Shown: positions 35,663-42,288 of the stretch, in pieces
Layout: the number at the start of each line of letters is the position of its first letter
Numbering within the stretch: position 1 is the stretch's first letter
DNA from: Pigoraptor vietnamica
Lineage: Eukaryota > Opisthokonta > Filasterea
NCBI GenBank assembly: GCA_943704525.1
Contig: CALSCQ010003137.1
Location: 1-42,288 of the forward strand
Reading direction: 5' to 3'
DNA: 42,288 bases
Translations under genes and position numbers: made by a program
Notes under the pieces: model-generated
Databases searched by the model: none
Told to the model about the DNA's origin: nothing
Seen by the model: the letters and a program-made list of their open reading frames with translations, nothing else

Positions 35663-36551
35663 ATGGACGGCACGCGGCAGCTGCTCGTGTGGCAGCTGAT
35701 TGACTCGGCGTTTCCCACGGGCGGCTTTGCGCACTCGCTCGGCCTCGAGGTGACTGTGGCCGCAGTGGCACTCCAGTTCGCTGCCGCCAGCCGCGCCATG
35801 CACTAACAGTGACCGTTGCAGGCAGCGCACCAAATGGGCCTCGTGTGCGACGCCGCTTCCCTCCGCGCATTTGTTCTGGCCGCGCTTGACCAGGCGGCGC
35901 ACCAGTCGCTGCCGCTCGTCGCCGCCGTTCATGCGGATCCCCGCCAGTTTGCCTCGTGCGACCGCCTCGCGCACGCCATGCTCACGTGTCACGTTGCCAG
36001 CGAGGCGTCCCGCGCGCAGGGAATGGTGGGCTGACGGCTGCTGTAAAGCGCACCGCCGCAATGGGCTATCAGCGAGAGGGAATACGCCAACATTTCTCTT
36101 TGGTGACTATATTGCCCCGCAGGCTCTCCTCGCCTCCGCCGAAGCCTGTTTCGGTAACTCTGCGGTCGACAGTACGATTGATTTGGGGACACTCCGACAA
36201 GAAATACGCGCGACGCAGCGAAGGCGCGGCGAATTAGCCTCCTCTCGGCTCCACGGACATCAGGCGCCCGTGTTTGGGGTCGTTTGCCGCGCGGTGGGCA
36301 TGGACGCGGAGACTACGCAGCGCGCATACATGTTCCAGGCCCTGCGCACGCTTGTGAGTGCGGCCGTGCGCCTCGGAATCGCGGGTCCCGCCGAGGCTCA
36401 GCGGCTGCAGGCGGAGTGTGCGCCCGCAGCAGAGCGCGCCCGCGCCGCCTGCGCACGGCTGTCGGTGGACGAGGCGTGCTCGACAACGCCCCTCGCTGAC
36501 GCCATGCAGGCCGCGCATCCACAGCTGTTTCAGCGGCTTTTCTCGAGCTAG
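35663..36551 (+). CDS. ureF: Urease accessory protein UreF
   Basis: Joins UreD and UreG in the urease activation complex. Exons: 35663-35749, 35822-36025, 36123-36551; 239 aa. The start [20 protein letters not shown] is the UreF signature, then [51 protein letters not shown], which is close to plant UreF, and FQRLFSS at the end. The last exon contains a stop-free 84-bp stretch (36154-36237) with a GTAACT donor and TAG acceptor that could be spliced out in frame; I kept it as coding because plants also have residues there. The upstream ATG at 35621 is out of context with the family start. The stop codon overlaps that of LipB on the other strand. Confidence 0.93.
36548..36551. other. Overlapping stop codons of ureF and LipB
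   Basis: The palindrome GCTAGC carries both stops: TAG at 36549-36551 on the plus strand ends UreF, and TAG at 36550-36548 on the minus strand ends LipB. The two coding regions overlap by three bases. Confidence 0.9.
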
Positions 36552-37586
36552 CCTGCGGCCGTGGCCATCTCCGCGGCAACCTCCTGCTCGGTCATGCGCG
36601 TGTGGGGGTTCGCCCGCGGAACTTCGATGGCCGCGTGCTGCGCGAAGTGGCGGCCGAGCGCCGCGGCCACGTGGGGAAGGGCGTCCGTGACACGCACTGC
36701 AGCGGCATGACGGGCGCGTGAGAGCTGTCCGCAGATTCGTCCGCACAGCAGGGACATACCTTGCTTGCCCGTCGCGGCGCTGAGGGACGTGACGCCCTTG
36801 CCGACGAGGCCGCACGGCACAATGTGCGAAAACCATCCGAGATCAACGTCGCAGTTGAGTGCGAACCCGTGGGTAGTAGTGCCGCGCGAGACGTTGACTC
36901 CTGTCGGTCATTTGGCGTGAGTCGCCGGCAATGACAGCCCCTCTTCGTCCCATCCCACCTATTGCGGCAATCTTGCTGTTCCCGACCCATACGCCCGTGT
37001 CGGCGGTTGTGCACGCCGTCACTCCAAAGGCAGCGCATGACTCGATCAACGTAGTCTCAAGTGCACCGACGTACCACCGCACGCCACGCTGCGGGAAAGG
37101 CGCCGGTGTGGGAGAAGGCATAATAATTTGCGGAAACCTTTGGGCGACGAACCTTCCGCTGTGTAAGGCCAATCACGGGGTACCCAACCAGCTGACCAGG
37201 GCCGTGAAAGGTAATCTTGCCCCCGCGCGGCGTCTGCAATAGGCACGGTAGAGTAAGCAGCGCTCGACCGCATGAGAGGCGAGGCCAGCATGCCGACTCA
37301 CGTGAAAGTAATCCGCCCCGAGGCCCCGCAGGCGCCGCTCCTCTTCTTCCCCCGCCGCGCTGTGCCTTCCCGTGGTGTAGACAGGATCGTGCTCGACGAA
37401 AATGACAACATCCTGCGCGACAGCTTAGTTTCTCCCCGCTCATGGCCGCTCACACATTGACACACATCGGTCAGTCACCTCGCCCCGGTTGCGCGACGCC
37501 TCAGCCCACGCCGCCTGGATAGCCAGGCCATGCGCATAGCCCACACGCCCGAGCCAGCGAATGCGCAATGCACCAGCGCTCGTCAT
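36548..37586 (-). CDS. LIPT2/lipB: Octanoyl-ACP:protein octanoyltransferase LipB
   Basis: Moves octanoate from acyl carrier protein to lipoyl domains, the first step of lipoate synthesis, normally in mitochondria. Exons in coding order: 37586-37479, 37412-37302, 37233-37153, 37088-36959, 36900-36760, 36696-36548; 239 aa. [17 protein letters not shown] begins the fold. [13 protein letters not shown] and [20 protein letters not shown] form the substrate site, with [14 protein letters not shown] (K139) and [20 protein letters not shown] (C173), the lysine-cysteine catalytic pair. The N-terminus is short and basic and may be an uncleaved targeting signal. It is head-to-head with C1-THF synthase (228 bp) and tail-overlaps ureF by 3 bp. 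Confidence 0.94.
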
Positions 37587-37814
37587 GTTCGCACGCGTTG
37601 TTTCTGCACGACAGTTGTGCGTCTGCCTTTTTTTTTGGTGCGGCTGAGGTGACCGTGCAAAACTCTCAGTGACGTCATGGCTGTTACACATCATCCGGGG
37701 CGCGTGGGCGCACCCACGTTGTTGGGGCTGAGGGCGCACAGCTGCTGCCGCGTGCGATGTCACAAGAGCACTGCTCAGCCGACCACCCTGCGCCACGAAC
37801 CCACTGACGCCCCC
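37587..37814. promoter_or_regulatory. Divergent intergenic region, LipB / C1-THF synthase
   Basis: 228 bp between start codons of two outward-reading genes. An in-frame ATG for the folate enzyme at 37677 lies inside it, so the region may be part leader. No element recognised. Confidence 0.45.
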
Positions 37815-40800
37815 ATGTTCACGGCGTCTCTTCGTGCGCTTACGGCAGCAGCGGTGCGATTCTTGGCCAACGGCGGACTTGCAGAGGCATCAGCAGCCCT
37901 TGTGCGCACCACGTGCATTTCTTACCGAACGACCTGGGCAGTTCCGAGGGTGCGCTGCATCACGATGGCGTCCGCGAACTGTGTGCTCCTTGACGGGCGC
38001 GAAATTGCCGCTGCACTGCGCACAAAGCTGGCGGCGGAAATTGCGCAGATGGGCCGCGATCATGCCGGCTTTACGCCCGGCCTCGCCATTGTGCAGGTCG
38101 GCAACCGCGAAGACTCGAACGTGTACATCCGCATGAAGCAGAAGGCGGCGGAGGAGTGCGGGATCCGTTTCACGCACGTCCATCTTCCCGACACGGTCAC
38201 GCAGACGGAGCTGCTGGACCGCATTGAGCAGCTGAACGACGACACGGCCGTGCACGGCATCCTCGTCCAACTGCCACTGCCCGCGGGCATCAGCGAGCAG
38301 GTTGTGACAGAGACGATTGACCCGAGGAAGGACGTGGATGGGTACGTTCCTGTTGACAATGCACTCTGCCTGGCGAACGGGATGCGCGTGGCTAACACTG
38401 CGGTGTCAGATTCCATTCGAGCAACTTTGGCAAGTTGGCCCAGCGCGGCGCGCAGCCACTGTTCATTCCGTGCACTCCCAAGGCGTGCCTTGAACTGATC
38501 CAGCGGGCGGGTGAGTGGGTCCGTGCGACGCGCGGCGCATCTGTTTGTCATTGAAACTCCCTTTCCGCTTGCAGGCCCCATCAGCGGCAAAACAGCCGCC
38601 GTCATCGGCCGAAGCAACATTGTGGTATGTACTGCGCCGCGTACTGAACCCGTGCGGCGTGGACAGCACGTGACCCTGCCCGTGAACGCCGCAGGGCCAG
38701 CCCGTGGCGTCGCTGCTCCAGCACCACAACGCGACCGTGACGATTTGCCACACCAAGACGACCAACATCGCCGAGATTGTGAGCCCACCCTCCGACCACG
38801 TGATTTGACCCGGTTCTGCGGCGCACCCTTGCTCAACAACGTTGCCCCGTTGCGGTTGCAGGTGTCGCGCGCGGACATTGTGGTGGCTGCTGTTGGCCAC
38901 CCCGAGTTTGTGCGCGGCGCGTGGATCAAGAAGGGCGCCGTCGTCATCGACGTGGGCATCAACTCGGTCCCTGGTGCGTGCGCCGTCCGCCGTTGCCTTT
39001 TTCCTCTGTCGTTGGTGACGGTGAAGTGCCAGTGCGGACGCCTGCTTGACGTGCGCTGTGTGCAGATGCGACGAAGAAGAGCGGCACACGCCTGACGGGT
39101 GATGTGGCTTTCGACGAGGCCGCCGCGGTGGCGTCCGCCATCACGCCCGTGCCCGGCGGCGTCGGCCCCATGACTGTCGCAATGCTTGTCGAGAACGTGG
39201 TCGAAGCCGCCCGCCGCTACCTCGCGACCCTCGGTGCGCACTGGTCCCTCCGCTTCCTGCCCATCCACCCGACGGAGCCGGTGCCCAGGTGCGTGTCAAC
39301 GCGGATGCGCCGAGAGGACTTGATATGCAGTGCTGAACGAACGCGTCTGTCTGTTGCAGCGACGGCGACATTGCGCAGGCGCAGCGGCCGAAGCACGTTC
39401 GACGCCTCTCTGAGGAGATTGGTCTGCTGGCAGGAGAGGTGGGTGTGGCACTGTGCACTCGTGCGGCGCGAGTAAATCTTTCTGAAGTCTGTCGCCGCAG
39501 GTCGATTTCTACGGCAAGTACAAGGCGAAGATCTCGCTCGGGGTGCTTGATCGTCTCACAGAGATTAAGGACGGCAAGTACATTGTCGTCACGGGGTGGG
39601 TAATCGCGATCTTACGGCGCCTCTCCAAGTGATGAGATTGCTAAACTGACACGATGCGTGCATACGTTGCGCCAACAGCATTACGCCGACGCCCTTGGGG
39701 GAGGGAAAGAGCACGACCACCATCGGTCTCACGCAGGCACTCGGCGTTCAGCTGAACAGGAACGTGTTTGCGTGCGTCCGCCAGCCGTCTCAGGGACCCA
39801 CGTTTGGCATCAAAGGTGCGTGACCGCGCAAGGGCTGTCCGCACGTCGCAGTGCACAGACGTTGCAGTACTGACTGCGTGCGCGCACAGGCGGTGCTGCG
39901 GGTGGCGGCTACTCGCAGGTCATTCCGATGGACGAGTTCAACTTGCACATGACGGGCGACATCCACGCCATCACGGCCGCCAACAACCTGTGCGGTGCGT
40001 AGTCGTGCCCAGCCGCACACTCGCATCCATCGCACTTGTGCTCGTGACCATGACCTCTCCCCCCATGCACTCGCGCCTGCTTGGAGCCCTTGTTGTGACC
40101 GTTGTTTTTGGCTGGGTAGCTGCTGCGCTCGATGCGCGCATGTTCCATGAGAAGACGACCGAGAAGGACGACGTGCTGTACGGCCGTCTCGTTCCTGCCG
40201 TTGGGAAGGCCAAGAAGCGCGAGTTCTCCGCCATCCAGCTTCGCCGCCTGAAGGTCCGTCGAGTGCGGTTGTATGGTAGTGCGCCTCTTTCGCTGACTCG
40301 TAACTTCCGGTCCAGAAACTCGGTATCACCAAGACGGACCCCGATTCTCTCACCCCGGAAGAAGTCCACGACTTTGTTCGGCTGGACATTGACCCGGAGA
40401 CGATCACGTGGCGTCGCGGTGGGTCTTCGCGACACGCACCGTGCACCGCAAGAGTGCTGTGTAGAGGCCGTTTCTGCCCCATCAGAGTCTTTGTTCTTGA
40501 CACGGCAGGTGCGATTGCAGTGATGGACACGAACGACCGCTTTCTGCGCCAAATCAGCATCGGCCAGGCGGCGACGGAGGCCGGCCACGAGCGCGTGACG
40601 GGATTCGACATTTCTGTCGCCTCGGAGATCATGGCTGTTCTGGCACTCACAACGGGCCCCGACGACATGCGCGAGCGGTGGGTGAAGGGAGGGAGGCGAT
40701 AATTGCTGTTTGGCGTGACTGTGACACTGGGAGTATGGCGGAATGGGTAATCTTAAATTGTGCCCACGCGATTGTGCGTCCAGGCTTGGGAACATGGTTG

Positions 40801-42252
40801 TTGCCACGAGCCGCGGCGGACGCCCTGTCACTGCCGATGACCTGGGCGTGGCCGGTGCGCTCGCCGTGCTGATGAAGGACGCCATTCGCCCCAACCTCAT
40901 GCAGACACTCGAGGTAGGTGTGGCGAAGGGTCCTAAAAATCGCCCCTTGAGCTCAATGTGCGCGCGCGCAGGGCACGCCGGTGCTGGTTCACGCCGGCCC
41001 GTTTGCCAACATCGCGCACGGCAACTCGTCGATCATCGCGGACAGGATCGGCCTGAAGCTCGCGGGGCCGGACGGCTACGTGGTCACGGAGGCAGGCTTT
41101 GGCGCCGACATTGGCATGGAGAAGTTCTTCAACATCAAGTGCCGCTACAGCGGGCTCAGGCCCAACTGCGTCGTCCTTGTCGCCACGATCCGTGCGCTCA
41201 AGATGCACGGTGGCGGTCCGCAGGTACGTCTGCCCTCCATGCTTTGGCGTGTGCAGCAATGCGGTGCTCATGTGACGGGCAATCTACTGCAGGTGGTTGC
41301 CGGGAAGCCCCTGCCCGTGGAGTACACCCAGGAGAACCTTGAGCTCGTGGCGGCCGGCTGCTGCAACCTCGCAAAGCAGATCGAGAACGCGCGCTTCTTT
41401 GGCGTCCCCGTCGTCGTCGCAATCAACCACTTTAGGTGGGGCGCATGTGCATCTGTGGCCTTGAGGGTTTCTCCAATGCGATCTCACACAATTCGCTACC
41501 ACAGCTCGGACACGGACGCCGAAAGCGATGTCGTGCGCAAGGCGGCCATCGCGGCCGGCGCTTTTGACGCAATCACGTGCCGTCACTGGGCGCTTGGGAG
41601 TGAGTTTCATGCTCTAAACCCCCTTGCTACTTTGCGTGTGAGGCACGTGTTGATGGGGTCGACTGCGCAGGTGCCGGTGCGAAGGACCTCGCCGAGGCTG
41701 TGGAGCGGGCGTGCAACCAGCCCAGCGATTTCCGCTTCCTCTACGACCTGGACCTCTCCATCGAACAGAAGATCGAGACGATTGCTCGCAAGATTTACGG
41801 CGCCGATGGCATTGAGATCCTTCCCAAAGCAGCCACGCAGATTGCGCGCTACAAGGAGCAGGTGCGATGGGGGGCGTGCCTGCTGTGAATGCGTGTCCTG
41901 TTCGTGTGCGCACATCCCGCTCACAGTGCGACGTGTTGTAGGGCTTTGCGCACTTGCCCATCTGCATGGCCAAGACGCACCTCTCGCTCTCCTCCGACCC
42001 CGAGAAGAAGGGCGTCCCCAAGGGCTTCGTCATCCCCATCCGCGAAGTGCGCGCCAGTGTCGGCGCCGGATTCCTCTACCCGCTTGTGGGACAGGTAAGT
42101 CTGCTTCATTTCGGCGTCACATGCAGGCAGCGCCGCTGACACGCTTCCTTGCCATTCAACAGATGCCAACGATGCCCGGCCTTCCCACGCGCCCGTGCTA
42201 CTTTGACGTCGACTGGGACACCGAGCATAACCGCGTCGTTGGGCTCTTCTGA
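37815..42252 (+). CDS. MTHFD1/MTHFD1L: Trifunctional C1-tetrahydrofolate synthase
   Basis: Interconverts methylene-, methenyl-, formyl-THF and formate. Twenty exons: 37815-38341, 38410-38510, 38575-38624, 38695-38778, 38862-38973, 39066-39288, 39360-39438, 39501-39595, 39679-39815, 39890-39994, 40120-40253, 40316-40418, 40521-40677, 40784-40913, 40972-41223, 41293-41435, 41505-41599, 41671-41861, 41942-42094, 42163-42252; 986 aa. The dehydrogenase/cyclohydrolase half is intact (YIRMK with Y104/K108, [14 protein letters not shown]). The synthetase half has [15 protein letters not shown] (425-439), [23 protein letters not shown] and ITAANNL. The first 50 residues ([16 protein letters not shown]...) look like a mitochondrial presequence; starting at 37965 would give 936 aa, the cytosolic enzyme length. 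Both halves look active. Confidence 0.96.
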
Positions 42253-42288
42253 GGCTCCACATCCCCCCCCCCCCCCCCCCCCCCCCCC
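42253..42288. repeat. Terminal poly-C run
   Basis: Ten bases after the stop codon of C1-THF synthase the sequence becomes C26 (42263-42288) up to the window edge. It may be a true homopolymer in the 3' UTR or an assembly break. Confidence 0.85.

Noticed and set aside
38060-39268. 402-codon minus-strand frame across C1-THF synthase exons
   Set aside because: It crosses several exons and introns of a certain gene on the other strand; no conserved motif.

Overview
The window is nuclear DNA from a unicellular eukaryote that builds a flagellum. Spliceosomal introns are everywhere: about 124 in 21 genes, mostly 50-120 bp, with GT-AG borders and donors such as GTGCGT, GTGGGT and GTGAGT. Coding DNA is GC-rich and genes lie about 2 kb apart. 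IFT27 implies a cilium. A PH-domain AKT-like kinase, a prenylated G-protein gamma subunit, an ADAP-type ArfGAP and a TOM1-type VHS-GAT adaptor recall opisthokonts and their unicellular relatives. Urease accessory genes and LipB beside them argue against a vertebrate. I cannot name the species; a free-living flagellate protist fits best.

Layout, with strand and start-to-stop coordinates: AKT-like kinase (-, 87-3007); IFT27 (+, 3469-4631); ribosomal protein uL3 (-, 4778-6447); NDUFB10-like (+, 6819-7546); SmD3 (-, 7764-8362); ribosomal protein eS26 (+, 8776-9505); G-gamma (+, 10330-11077); protein disulfide isomerase (-, 11228-12971); cysteinyl-tRNA synthetase (-, 13395-16370); mitochondrial bL12 (-, 16649-17606); TVP23 (+, 17825-18549); NUBP1/NBP35 (-, 18565-20098); DNAJC2/zuotin (+, 20308-22710); ADAP ArfGAP (-, 22757-24637); NEMF/RQC2 (-, 24830-29126); a 1.1 kb repeat-rich AT-rich gap; CSN5 (-, 30264-31739); TOM1-like (+, 32047-34455); UreD (-, 34538-35489); UreF (+, 35663-36551); LipB (-, 36548-37586); trifunctional C1-THF synthase (+, 37815-42252). 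The window ends in a 26-base C run.

Orientation mostly alternates. There are many head-to-head pairs with 170-460 bp between start codons, which are candidate shared promoters, and tail-to-tail pairs packed to 15-220 bp; UreF and LipB even share stop-codon bases. By function the set is rich in protein synthesis and its quality control (uL3, eS26, CysRS, bL12m, zuotin, NEMF), signalling and membrane traffic (AKT, G-gamma, ADAP, TOM1, TVP23, IFT27), cofactor and metal-centre assembly (NUBP1, LipB, UreD, UreF) and one-carbon metabolism.

Exon models were built by hand. Each was checked for reading phase across every junction and against remembered family sequences. I found no transposon, virus-like element, CRISPR array or convincing tRNA gene. 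I saw no wholly new multi-gene system. The best leads are frequent GC-AG introns, a duplicated in-frame splice donor in IFT27, stop-free introns of length 3n, a probable dual-start C1-THF synthase, and head-to-head metabolic gene pairs.
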